Source: JAFGPL01 sp963781805
GTDB lineage: Bacteria; Bacteroidota; Bacteroidia; Bacteroidales; UBA10428
Assembly: GCA_963781805.1 (NCBI GenBank)
Contig: CAWAHF010000004.1
Coordinates: forward strand, 1,426,001 to 1,490,000
Reading direction: 5' to 3'
DNA: 64,000 nt
The notes under the pieces were generated by a model. It had not been told where the DNA came from and made no database searches. It saw only the letters and a list, made by a program, of their open reading frames with translations. Position numbers and translations under genes: made by a program. Every line of letters begins with the position of its first letter. The stretch's first letter is position 1. Shown here one piece after another: positions 8,313 to 17,191 of this stretch.

Positions 8313-9851
8313 ATGGATAAATTAATCCCCATATTTGTGATTTTGCCTTTGGCTGCAGCTTTCCTGATTCCCATTTTCGGAAGGTTTATCAAAGGTTTTA
8401 GCAAAGTCATCACAATATTGGTTTTCCTCGCCCTTTTGATTCTGAGTTTATGCTATCTTTTTAACGGAAATCATACTTCATTTATTTATAAGATAGGAGG
8501 TTGGGAACCCATTAAAGGTATACCAATTGCCATTTATTTTGTCCTTGATCCCTTCAGTGGATTTATGCTCATCATTATCAATATGATGGCTTTTATCTCC
8601 ACGCTATATTCGGTTTCTTATATTACCAAATTTACAGGCGAAAAATATTTTTATACGCTTTTAGCCCTAATGGTTGCCGGACTGAATGGCATCGTAATCA
8701 CAGGAGATATTTTTAACTTATATGTTTTTCTTGAAATAACAGTTATTTCTTCCTATGCACTGGTTGCTTTCGGAACAGAGAAGGAAGAACTGGAGGCATC
8801 ATTTAAATACCAGGTTTTGGGAGGAATTGCGACGGCCCTGATTCTGTTCAGCATTGGAATGATATACTGGTATACAAAAACCCTTAATATATTTGATATC
8901 TCTGCTATCCTGAAAAACAGTAGTGATCACAAACTTATTGAATTTACACAACTAATGCTGATTGCTGGTTTTGGACTAAAGGCAGCCATCATGCCTTTCC
9001 ACGGATGGCTACCGGACGCCCATTCATCAGCACCTTCTCCCATATCAGCGATGTTATCTGGTGTGGTTATAAAAGCTGCAGGATTATATGTCATTTTCAG
9101 GTTGTTTTTCAATATGTTTGAATTATCCTATACGATTAGCATAATCATTACTGCTATTGGAACATTATCAATGGTTGTTGGGGTGTTTCTTGCCATCGGA
9201 CAATGGGATCTTAAACGTTTATTGGCCTATCACAGTATCAGCCAGATGGGATATGTAATACTGGGTGTTGGCATGGGTATGCTCATTCTCTCAAGAGATG
9301 GAAATCAGACAATTGCTGCACTGGCAATTACCGGGGGACTTTTTCATATGATAAATCACGCTGTATTTAAGGGTTTACTCTTTCTTAATGCGGGCGCTAT
9401 TGAGTACAAGCTTGGTACCCGCGATCTGAAAAAGATGGGAGGATTATCTTCAATCATGCCTTTTACTTCCACCACTTCATTAGGCGCTTCGATGGCAATT
9501 TCCGGTATTCCTCCGTTTAATGGCTTTTTCAGCAAACTTATCATCATTATTGCTGCAATCCAGGCCAAATATTACGTATTGGCTCTGCTGGCTGTGATAG
9601 TCAGTATAATTACCCTTGCATCCTTTATGAAGTTTCAGCGATATGCATTCTACAATACAAAAACGGAACATGATAAAGCAAAAATAAAGGATGTACCCTT
9701 TGTGATGGTACTATCGATGGTTATTCTGGCAATTCTTTGCCTGGGACTGAGCCTGCTGGTGATTCCCGGTATCAGGGAGAGTGTGCTTCAACCGGCTGTA
9801 GATATTTTAATGGGAAGAAATGATTACTTCATACATCTAATAAATATGTAA
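8313..9851 (+). CDS. mrpD: MrpD/MbhH-like antiporter subunit
   Basis: 512 residues, about 14 transmembrane helices, Proton_antipo_M family. Unlike the other antiporter-like subunit, the TM5 glutamate is present (NLYVFLEITVISSYALVAFG, about residue 143). The channel lysines (FGLKAAIMPFHGWLPDAHSS and VVIKAAGLYVIF) and the mid-channel histidine segment (GGLFHMINHAVFKGLLF) are also present. It is therefore the better candidate for the ion-translocating subunit. The start ATG lies 3 bp after mrpC and the gene ends 1 bp before mrpE. Confidence 0.92.
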   Translation: MDKLIPIFVILPLAAAFLIPIFGRFIKGFSKVITILVFLALLILSLCYLFNGNHTSFIYKIGGWEPIKGIPIAIYFVLDPFSGFMLIIINMMAFISTLYSVSYITKFTGEKYFYTLLALMVAGLNGIVITGDIFNLYVFLEITVISSYALVAFGTEKEELEASFKYQVLGGIATALILFSIGMIYWYTKTLNIFDISAILKNSSDHKLIEFTQLMLIAGFGLKAAIMPFHGWLPDAHSSAPSPISAMLSGVVIKAAGLYVIFRLFFNMFELSYTISIIITAIGTLSMVVGVFLAIGQWDLKRLLAYHSISQMGYVILGVGMGMLILSRDGNQTIAALAITGGLFHMINHAVFKGLLFLNAGAIEYKLGTRDLKKMGGLSSIMPFTSTTSLGASMAISGIPPFNGFFSKLIIIIAAIQAKYYVLALLAVIVSIITLASFMKFQRYAFYNTKTEHDKAKIKDVPFVMVLSMVILAILCLGLSLLVIPGIRESVLQPAVDILMGRNDYFIHLINM

Positions 9852-9852
9852 A

Positions 9853-10338
9853 ATGAGACAACTGGTTTTGTTTATACTATGTATGATTACCTGGATTTTG
9901 CTCACATTTAGTCTGGAACTCTCAAATATTATCGTTGGAATAATTGTCTCATTGATCACAACTATATTGTTCAGCAGGTATTTTTTTAAAAATACGGTTA
10001 AGTTTTTTCAACCCCGCCGTTACTACTGGCTCATATTGTATCTCTTTGTATTTATTTGGGAATGTTTAAAAGCTAATTTTGATGTGGCTTACAGGGTGCT
10101 TCACCCAGCTATGCCAATCAAACCGGGAATAGTAAAAGTAAAACTCAACCTTCGTTCGGATACAGCCAAAATGATGCTTGCCAATTCCATCACAATGACT
10201 CCCGGCACATTGTCGGTTGATTTAAAGGGCGATATATTATATGTACACTGGATTTATGTAAGTAGCACTGACCCGGAAATATATAGTCAAAAAATTGCAG
10301 GTCGATTTGAAAAATTCATTAAAAGAATATTTGATTAA
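9853..10338 (+). CDS. mrpE: MrpE/MbhA-like membrane subunit
   Basis: 161 residues. Two N-terminal helices and a third near residue 60 precede a soluble domain with the MrpE signature LANSITMTPGTLSVDLKGD followed by LYVHWIYV. It is a small accessory subunit of the Mrp module, also present in Pyrococcus Mbh (MbhA). Confidence 0.9.
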   Translation: MRQLVLFILCMITWILLTFSLELSNIIVGIIVSLITTILFSRYFFKNTVKFFQPRRYYWLILYLFVFIWECLKANFDVAYRVLHPAMPIKPGIVKVKLNLRSDTAKMMLANSITMTPGTLSVDLKGDILYVHWIYVSSTDPEIYSQKIAGRFEKFIKRIFD

Positions 10339-10348
10339 CTACCCGATT

Positions 10349-10615
10349 ATGGAACAGTTTCTTTACATCATGCTTTATATACAGATTGGACTTTGCTTTT
10401 TCTGTTTGTACAGAATAATTAAAGGTCCCACAATTCCTGACAGAATGGTTGGTATAGATATTTTTGGAATCCTTGTCGTAGGAATCTGTGTAATTATGGC
10501 TGTACTATCTAACCGCATGTTTATTGTTGACATCGGCATTGCATGGATTATATTAAGTTTTATTGGCACCTTAACACTTGCAAAATATTTGGGAGGGAAA
10601 AAGCTCAATGAATGA
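10349..10615 (+). CDS. mrpF: MrpF/MbhB-like membrane subunit
   Basis: 88 residues, three helices. The motif GPTIPDRMVGIDIFGILVVG is diagnostic of MrpF/MnhF. The frame stays open upstream into mrpE, but ATG 10349, 11 bp after the mrpE stop, gives the family-like N-terminus MEQFLYIMLYIQIG. The last 8 bp overlap mrpG. Confidence 0.9.
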   Translation: MEQFLYIMLYIQIGLCFFCLYRIIKGPTIPDRMVGIDIFGILVVGICVIMAVLSNRMFIVDIGIAWIILSFIGTLTLAKYLGGKKLNE

Positions 10616-10958
10616 TATAATTTTTAAGATATTGTTAATCATCGGAGTATTATTTAACCTTTTTGGTTGCATAGGGCTTATACGCTTACCCGATGTATAC
10701 AACAGGCTACAATCTGCCACCAAGTGTGTTACACTGGGTACGTGTAGTATCTTACTGGCACTGTTGTTTCATTTCGGATTTTCAGAAGCCGGAGTGAAAG
10801 CTATTGTTGCTATCCCGTTATTATTTTTCACCTCAACAGTGGCGGCACATGCGCTGGTAAAGGGATCCTATTTGTTTGGAGTAAAACTCGGAGAGAAAAG
10901 TGTAATTGATGAATATAAAGATGAGGTAGAAAAGTCATCTGAGAAAAAGAAAAAGTGA
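10608..10958 (+). CDS. mrpG: MrpG/MbhC-like membrane subunit
   Basis: 116 residues, three helices. Family motifs are GLIRLPDVYNRLQSATKC and AAHALVKGSYL. ATG 10608 overlaps the mrpF stop by 8 bp; the longer upstream frame is just the mrpF 3' end read in another frame. The C-terminal tail is very basic and acidic (DEVEKSSEKKKK), longer than I would expect for the family. Confidence 0.9.
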   Translation: MNDIIFKILLIIGVLFNLFGCIGLIRLPDVYNRLQSATKCVTLGTCSILLALLFHFGFSEAGVKAIVAIPLLFFTSTVAAHALVKGSYLFGVKLGEKSVIDEYKDEVEKSSEKKKK

Positions 10959-10978
10959 AAAAAAATAATTAACAACTG

Positions 10979-11590
10979 ATGAAATATCCCAAGGTAAGAG
11001 AAATAAAAGAAGCTTTGACTTCGCTGTTTACGCCGGCATATACTACAAAGTTTCCGGCTAAGCCTCATATACCTTTTGAAAATTTCAGAGGCAAACCGGA
11101 AGTAGATGATAGTAATTGTGTGGGTTGTGAAACCTGCGCCAATGTTTGTCCTCCTCGAGCCATCACTTTCTCGGATGATAAGAAAAATAAAAAGAGAACC
11201 ATAATAAGAAATTACGGCTTATGCATTTTTTGTGGTCAGTGCCAAGAACATTGCATTACCGGGAAAGGGGTAAAATTAAGTGATAAAATATTTGACCTGG
11301 CTACCTTTGAAACAAGTATACTGATTGAGAAGCAGGAAAAAGAGCTACTTGTTTGTGAACATTGCGGTGCCATAATAACTACCAAAGAACACATGCAATT
11401 TATCCATAAAAAACTTGGCCCCATTGCCTATGCTTCCATACTTAATCTAAATTTGCTAAATGACAAGCTTCGACTTGCGGAGAGTAAGGACGTATCTGTC
11501 CCTGTTTATGATGATTTGAAACGTAAAGACATGTTCAACATAATTTGTCCAAATTGTCTGCGTCAGGTATTGGTAAAACTTCTCGATTAA
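10979..11590 (+). CDS. NuoI/HycF-like 2x[4Fe-4S] subunit with extra C-terminal CxxC pairs
   Basis: 203 residues. Two ferredoxin motifs, CVGCETCANVCPPRAI (about residue 45) and CIFCGQCQEHC (about 82), mark a NuoI/MbhN/HycF-type bridge to the small subunit. The C-terminal half adds LLVCEHCGAIIT (about 123) and IICPNCLRQV (about 190), two CxxC pairs about 65 residues apart that could form a zinc-ribbon or rubredoxin-like metal site. HycF-type subunits, rather than plain NuoI, have such tails as far as I recall. The gene follows mrpG by 20 bp. Confidence 0.87.
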   Translation: MKYPKVREIKEALTSLFTPAYTTKFPAKPHIPFENFRGKPEVDDSNCVGCETCANVCPPRAITFSDDKKNKKRTIIRNYGLCIFCGQCQEHCITGKGVKLSDKIFDLATFETSILIEKQEKELLVCEHCGAIITTKEHMQFIHKKLGPIAYASILNLNLLNDKLRLAESKDVSVPVYDDLKRKDMFNIICPNCLRQVLVKLLD

Positions 11591-11596
11591 CTACCG

Positions 11597-12037
11597 GTGA
11601 ATCTCAAAACATTTCTTGATAATAAAGATAATCTTATGTTGTTCGTCGGCATTGGCAATGTTCTGTTGACGGATGATGGCGCCGGAGTCTATATTTCGCA
11701 AAGAATTATGGAAAATAAGCATAGAAAAGCTCTAACCGTAGAAGTAAGTATCGAAAATTATCTTGGTAAAATTAATGGTTATCATGCGAATATAATTATT
11801 CTGATAGACAGTGTTAATTTCAACAGAGAACCTGGTTATTATGATTTGATTCCGGCAAATGAGCTTCTTGATTTCACAACCAATACTCATAATATATCGC
11901 TAAAGAATATTTCAAAACTATTTCAAAGCGAAGTTAAGATTTTGGGTCTTCAACCTGAAAGTGTAAAATTAGGAGAGAAACTAACAGAACAGGTACAACG
12001 TTCCGCAGATGAAATAATTAATCTGATTAACGCTTAG
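11597..12037 (+). CDS. [NiFe]-hydrogenase maturation protease (HycI/HoxW family)
   Basis: 146 residues. N-terminal GIGNVLLTDDGAGV (family GN..L.DDG.G), IILIDSVNF and a histidine in TNTHNISLKN match the nickel-sensing endopeptidase fold. It should remove the C-terminal extension of the group 4 large subunit after the second nickel-ligand pair. The start is GTG 11597, 6 bp after the NuoI-like gene. It is the last gene of the operon and ends 14 bp from the stop of the convergent kinase gene, with no clear hairpin terminator between them. Confidence 0.88.
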   Translation: MNLKTFLDNKDNLMLFVGIGNVLLTDDGAGVYISQRIMENKHRKALTVEVSIENYLGKINGYHANIIILIDSVNFNREPGYYDLIPANELLDFTTNTHNISLKNISKLFQSEVKILGLQPESVKLGEKLTEQVQRSADEIINLINA

Positions 12038-12051
12038 AATTATTAACCCAA

Positions 12052-15000
12052 TCAACTTAAAAACTGCGACATTACCCGTATCAACTTATCTCTTACGATT
12101 GGTTTCGAAAGATAATCATCAAAACTTTCCTGCCTGATTAAATGTTCTTCCCGAGGTAATGCATAAGCAGTTTGTGCCACAATTGGAACAGTTTCATTTA
12201 TTTTTCTTATTTCTTCAGCGGCTTCAAAACCATCCATTTTTGGCAGTTTGATATCCATAAGTATCATGTTGATTTTTTTCAGATTCTTTTTGTAGATTTC
12301 AATTGCTTCTTCGCCGTTCTTTGCCCAAAATATTTCGATATTTGTTTTTTTCAGCATCGAATCCAATACCAGAAAATTGGAGCTTTCATCCTCAACCACC
12401 AGTACTCCTTTTTTTGACCAGTTTGGAATCGGCAGCCCGGTCGAAGTTATCCTGGTTACTTTATGTGCCGGAATTTCCTCAACCACGGTTAAAGGCAAAG
12501 AGAATACAAATACAGAACCTTTACCAACTTCCGAATCAAGCCAAATTTCGCCACCCAGACGTTCCACCAGATATTTTGTTATGGATAATCCAAGACCGGT
12601 ACCTCTGTAAAGTGTCATTTTATCATCTTCTATCTTTCTGAACCGGTCAAAAATAATTTTAAAGTTCTTCTTTTCTATGCCTATTCCGGTATCTTTCACA
12701 AAAAAGGAAATTTTTCCTTTCTCCGATATTTCTTTAATGCCAAATTCGATAATGCCCTCGCGCGTAAATTTGATGGAATTATTTATCAGATTGCAGAATA
12801 TCTGTTTCAAACGTACATAATCCGAAACCATTACAGGTAATTTTTCCATAAAATCAGAATTTAACATGATTTGAATATTATGCATCTGATTCAATCTGCG
12901 CACTTCCTCTGAATAAATATGATATATTTCGTTAAATAATTTATCCAGTCTTATTTCAGATAACGAGATATCCATTTGTCCGGCTTCAATTTTTGAAAAA
13001 TCTATGATGTCATTAATCAGGTTTAATAAAGTAAAACCATTGCTTTGAATTATCTGGTAAAATTCTCTCTTTTCATCTTCCTGAATCTGATCTTCGTCAA
13101 GCAGATTTACAAAGCCAACAATAGCATTCAGGGGAGTTCTTATCTCATGTGACATATTTGCCAAAAAGGCAGATTTCAGCTTGTCACTCTCTTCGGCTTT
13201 TTCTTTGGCTTTTTCCAAATCTATTGTCCTCTCCTGAATAAGCAATTCAAGCTCATGTCTGTGTCGTTCAAGCTCACTAAATTGCGATTTAACGATATCA
13301 TAAGCTGCAGCATTATCCAACGCAATTGCAACATACGTGGCAAGGGTTTGAAGGGTTGTGAGGTCTTTTTCGGTATAAGCATTAGGATGGTAACTCTGAA
13401 CCGTCATAATTCCAATTTGTTTATCCATAACCGTGAGAGGAATATATATCAACGATTTTGGAACACTGGATGACCTAATCATTAATTCAGTAATAAAATT
13501 CATGTACTCATTTTCAAAATCATTGCTCATGAGAAGGCTTTGATTTTTAAAACACCAGGCGGCACAACTTGTTGAATCATCAAGAAAACTGGAGAATGCT
13601 GCTATGGGTTGATTTTTTTCAATCAACTTGGCAAATTTTATACTATTGCTTTCTTTCTCATAAATTCCTATCCCAAAAACCGATGTATCAATCAAAGAGC
13701 TTACATAATTGAAAATCATATCATTGATTGATTCAAGATTTAAGGTTGCGGTCAATTGTTTGCCGAAGTCGCTTAGAATCTTAATTTTTTCGTAAGATTG
13801 ACTGAGTTCTTCATTTTTCATGTGTATTTCGTCTCGTTGTAAAATAATTTCCTCTTTTTGTGATTGAATTTCTTCATTTCGGGCAACAATTTGTTGTTGA
13901 TGCTCATTCAATTCCCGATTAGATTTTTGAAGTTCCTCAGTTCTTTCTTCTACCGCTTTTTCCAATAATCCTTTTTGTTTTCTTAAGTTACGTGATCTTA
14001 GGTGTGTAAATAATAACGAGGCTGAAAGTAATACAGCCAGCAAAGTTAGTCTGAACCACCATGTCTGCCAGAATAATGGTTTTATGATTATTTTAAGCGT
14101 TGCCGGTATATCATTTTTAACTCCATCATAATTTGCGGCAAACACTTTAAAAGTATAATTGCCGGAAGGAAGATCCGTATACGTGACATAATTGTTGTAA
14201 GCATTGACAGAAGTATAATCTTCATCAAATCCAACCAACATATATTTATACGTGTTCCGCTCGGGATTTGAATAATGAAGAGCATCAAATTTTATGGTAA
14301 ATAACTTGTCTCTTTTTTTTAGTACAATTCTTTTGGTTTTAGAAATTGGTTTGGTTAAAATAATCCGGCCATTGAACTGACTATCAACTTTCACACTGAT
14401 ATTATTAATTAATAAGTCAGAAATGACAATCTCTGGAGGATCTGTATTATCTTTTATTTTTTCAGGATAAAACGAATTGAATCCGTTTATTCCACCAAAA
14501 TAGAATTGACCATCAGAAGATTCAAAGTACGCATTGTAATTAAATTCTTTACTCTGTATGCCATCCTTTGTTCCATATACTCTGGGTTTTATGGCATCGG
14601 TCAAAACCACCGCCTTAACCAGATTCATCAATCCTGCATTCGTGGAAATCCATATGTTCAGATAATCATCTTCCAAAATTCCATAAACCATGGTAAAGGG
14701 AAAACCATTCTCTGTTGAAAAATGATAAAATCTTTTATCCTTAACATCATATCTTACCAAACCCATTGTACTTCCGGCCCATACATTACCTTTAGAATCT
14801 TCGTAAACACAGTAAACCTTTCCAATTAGCAAATCGTTACCAATAAATGAAAATTCACCACTCAGATGATTATATAGCCAAAATCCACCCATTCCACCAA
14901 TTCTTAAATCTCCAGCTGAGGTTTCAAATATCCCGTCGTAGAAATCCTGACTAAAATGTTTGAACTTGCTACTTCCGTTTTTAAGATAACTCAACCGGCT

Positions 15001-16554
15001 TGGTAATTCATCCCAATCTTTGCTCGAAATAACCCAGAGATCATTATTTCTATCAACATGTAAGTTATAAATTTTGTCAGATAGCAGACTTGTACTGTCA
15101 TCTGCTCTGTGCTTGTAATGTTTGAATTTGCCTGTGTTGGGGTAAAAATAATCCAGTCCGCCAAGATTGGTCCCTATCCAGAGATTCCCTTGTTGATCAA
15201 ATGCAAGAGATTTTATATCATTATAAGCGAGCGAATTGGGATTTTTTGGATCATGAACATAATATGTAAACGTATTATTTTTTTTATCAAATACATTTAA
15301 TCCTTCTTCAGTACCTATGTATAATTTTCCCTTCAGGTCCCGGGCAAATGCAAATACGCTTTTGCTGTTCAGAAAATGGTGGTCATTTTCATCTGCCGTA
15401 AAATGCACAAAAGGTTTTCTATCCAGATCGGCAAAATTTACCCCGCCATAATATGTACCAAGCCAAAGTCCATTGTTTTTGTCTGTAAAACTGCATATTA
15501 CAGAATTATTTGTTAGGGTCGAAAATTTGTGTTTGCTATCTGCATATAAATTAAAATGATTCGTTTCCGGATGATATAAATAAAGTCCTCCACGAGTACC
15601 AATATAAATATTATCTTCGTTATCTTGGACAATGGTGCGTACTCTGCTTGAATATGCATTATTCACATCAACTGTAAGGGTAGTAAAGGTTGAATCGCCG
15701 GAATTAAGATAGCATATACCCCCTGAGTAGGTTGAAAACCAAATTTTACCTGATTTATCCTGGAAAATATCTGTAATCCTGTTATCGGGAACACTTCCGG
15801 ATTGATGGTCATTTTTCAGAAAACATTTCAGATACCCGGTAAACGGATTCAAAAAACATAATCCTTTATTATAGCATGAAAACCAAAGATTCTCGTTTTT
15901 GTCGACCATTAGACAATATACTGTGTCTGAAGGAAGGGATAAATTTTCGGTTTTTTTTGTGAATATTTTTGATACCTCTTTATTATCAAGTGAATAAACA
16001 ATCAGACCACTGGAAGTCGCCAGCCATAAATTATGACGAAAATCTTCCTCCATGTCAAAAACATTTAGGCCTGCTTCATTTTTGACAACGAGTTCAATCT
16101 CTTCAAATCCATCTGCCGATTCGTCATAATAACAAATTCCGTTATTAGTTCCTGCCCACAATTTCCCATTAGAATCGCAATAAACATCAAATACATCATT
16201 AGATGGCAGAGAAAAAGGGTTATTCGAATTTGCATAGTAGTTTTTGAAGCTCATGCCATTATACCGGTTTAGTCCATTCAATGTAGCAATCCAAATATAC
16301 CCGAGACTATCCTGACAGATAGAATTAACATGATTACTTGAAAGTCCATCATCAATGGTTATATGTCTGAATTTTAACTGTTTCTGGATTTCCACCTCAT
16401 TTTGAGCAACAGAAAATCCTGAAATAAAAAGGAATAGTAATAGAATTGATACAAACTTAACTGAATTCACAATTACTCTGGAATGGAATTTCTTCAGATA
16501 AATTTTGCTGATTCTTAGATTAATGGCGGAAATAAAAACTATAATTTGAAACAT
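12052..16554 (-). CDS. Hybrid two-component sensor kinase with periplasmic propeller, GAF and receiver domains
   Basis: 1500 residues. In order: signal/membrane segment ending FISGFSVAQ (about 50), about a dozen two-component-regulator propeller repeats (65-710; e.g. GYIWIATLNGLNRYNG), a Y_Y_Y-type domain (about 770-830), a TM helix (about 838-858), coiled coil, GAF (930-1090), HisKA with MSHEIRTPLNAIVGF (His about 1135), HATPase with DTGIGI and GTGLGLSI, and a receiver (1380-1500) with phospho-Asp in MILMDIKLP. Many Bacteroidota hybrid kinases end in an AraC-type DNA-binding domain; this one stops at the receiver, so it must signal through a separate partner. It lies between the two hydrogenase operons, convergent with the first and divergent from the second. 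Control of them is only a guess. Confidence 0.93.
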   Translation of the reverse strand: MFQIIVFISAINLRISKIYLKKFHSRVIVNSVKFVSILLLFLFISGFSVAQNEVEIQKQLKFRHITIDDGLSSNHVNSICQDSLGYIWIATLNGLNRYNGMSFKNYYANSNNPFSLPSNDVFDVYCDSNGKLWAGTNNGICYYDESADGFEEIELVVKNEAGLNVFDMEEDFRHNLWLATSSGLIVYSLDNKEVSKIFTKKTENLSLPSDTVYCLMVDKNENLWFSCYNKGLCFLNPFTGYLKCFLKNDHQSGSVPDNRITDIFQDKSGKIWFSTYSGGICYLNSGDSTFTTLTVDVNNAYSSRVRTIVQDNEDNIYIGTRGGLYLYHPETNHFNLYADSKHKFSTLTNNSVICSFTDKNNGLWLGTYYGGVNFADLDRKPFVHFTADENDHHFLNSKSVFAFARDLKGKLYIGTEEGLNVFDKKNNTFTYYVHDPKNPNSLAYNDIKSLAFDQQGNLWIGTNLGGLDYFYPNTGKFKHYKHRADDSTSLLSDKIYNLHVDRNNDLWVISSKDWDELPSRLSYLKNGSSKFKHFSQDFYDGIFETSAGDLRIGGMGGFWLYNHLSGEFSFIGNDLLIGKVYCVYEDSKGNVWAGSTMGLVRYDVKDKRFYHFSTENGFPFTMVYGILEDDYLNIWISTNAGLMNLVKAVVLTDAIKPRVYGTKDGIQSKEFNYNAYFESSDGQFYFGGINGFNSFYPEKIKDNTDPPEIVISDLLINNISVKVDSQFNGRIILTKPISKTKRIVLKKRDKLFTIKFDALHYSNPERNTYKYMLVGFDEDYTSVNAYNNYVTYTDLPSGNYTFKVFAANYDGVKNDIPATLKIIIKPLFWQTWWFRLTLLAVLLSASLLFTHLRSRNLRKQKGLLEKAVEERTEELQKSNRELNEHQQQIVARNEEIQSQKEEIILQRDEIHMKNEELSQSYEKIKILSDFGKQLTATLNLESINDMIFNYVSSLIDTSVFGIGIYEKESNSIKFAKLIEKNQPIAAFSSFLDDSTSCAAWCFKNQSLLMSNDFENEYMNFITELMIRSSSVPKSLIYIPLTVMDKQIGIMTVQSYHPNAYTEKDLTTLQTLATYVAIALDNAAAYDIVKSQFSELERHRHELELLIQERTIDLEKAKEKAEESDKLKSAFLANMSHEIRTPLNAIVGFVNLLDEDQIQEDEKREFYQIIQSNGFTLLNLINDIIDFSKIEAGQMDISLSEIRLDKLFNEIYHIYSEEVRRLNQMHNIQIMLNSDFMEKLPVMVSDYVRLKQIFCNLINNSIKFTREGIIEFGIKEISEKGKISFFVKDTGIGIEKKNFKIIFDRFRKIEDDKMTLYRGTGLGLSITKYLVERLGGEIWLDSEVGKGSVFVFSLPLTVVEEIPAHKVTRITSTGLPIPNWSKKGVLVVEDESSNFLVLDSMLKKTNIEIFWAKNGEEAIEIYKKNLKKINMILMDIKLPKMDGFEAAEEIRKINETVPIVAQTAYALPREEHLIRQESFDDYLSKPIVRDKLIRVMSQFLS

Positions 16555-17099
16555 TAAAAATAATTGAAAAAATAGTACTATAATTCGTTGACTGTGGATT
16601 ATATTAAATAAATATACAAAAAAATTTTAAAACTTAAAATCCTGTTTAAAAGCTAATGTAACCATAGATTACGAAAATAGATAAAATAAGTTTGTGAATT
16701 TATTCACTCTATGTGGAAATTCATCAGCTATATGAAAAAAATCTAAATAAGGAGCTAATTGAATTTTACTTGCTCGTTTTATTGAATTTAGGATTCATTT
16801 TTTGTATATTACCATTATGTCTTTCGAAGATATTTACGAAACATTCATTAATTTTTACAGTGAATATTATTTTGGCGCCAGCGGGATTGATTTTTAGATA
16901 TCAATGAAATTCTCATTAAATTATTATATTTTTGCATTTCCTTTCGACAGAAAAAACAAAAAGAATTCGTTTAAATCCAACCCTGAGATAATTTAATTTC
17001 CAAAAAGTTATAGGCTAATATGTCCATATTTCAACCTGAAAAAAACACCCGAATCTGTTTAACAGAAAAGTTATAATCATTCTAAATATGATTATGTAC

Positions 17100-17130
17100 T
17101 TGTAAATAATTATTTAAAATCCTATCATTG
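17100..17130 (+). promoter_or_regulatory. Candidate Bacteroidota-type promoter of the hox operon
   Basis: TTG at 17100-17102 and TATCATTG at 17123-17130 are separated by 20 bp, matching the -33 TTG / -7 TAnnTTTG layout with one mismatch in the -7 box. Transcription would start near 17137, inside the adjoining Rex-like operator, a good geometry for repression. Confidence 0.4.
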
Positions 17131-17148
17131 TTGTGAAAAAATTAACAA
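17131..17148 (+). promoter_or_regulatory. Candidate Rex operator upstream of hoxF
   Basis: The 18-mer TTGTGAA-AAAA-TTAACAA fits the Rex inverted-repeat pattern TTGTnAA-N4-TTnACAA, with a G/A difference between half-sites. Rex is a repressor that leaves DNA when NADH/NAD+ is high. A site 44 bp before an NAD-reducing hydrogenase gene is functionally sensible. A second, overlapping perfect inverted repeat, ATTAAC-AATA-GTTAAT (17141-17156), may be an alternative operator. Confidence 0.6.
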
Positions 17149-17191
17149 TAGTTAATCGAATATTATCGCATTATTCTTAAATATTAATAGT

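Larger units (their letters stand above)
16555..17191. other. Long divergent intergenic region between sensor kinase and hox operon
   Basis: 637 bp, very AT-rich, no convincing gene. A 64-codon frame at 16713-16907 encodes a hydrophobic peptide, but has no recognisable similarity or start signal. The last 100 bp hold the hox promoter candidate and Rex-like site listed separately. The rest should contain the kinase promoter on the minus strand, for which I found no exact -7 box. Confidence 0.7.

Noticed and set aside
16713..16907. 64-codon hydrophobic frame upstream of hox
   Set aside because: No similarity, no promoter or start context, AT-rich DNA where chance frames of this size are common.
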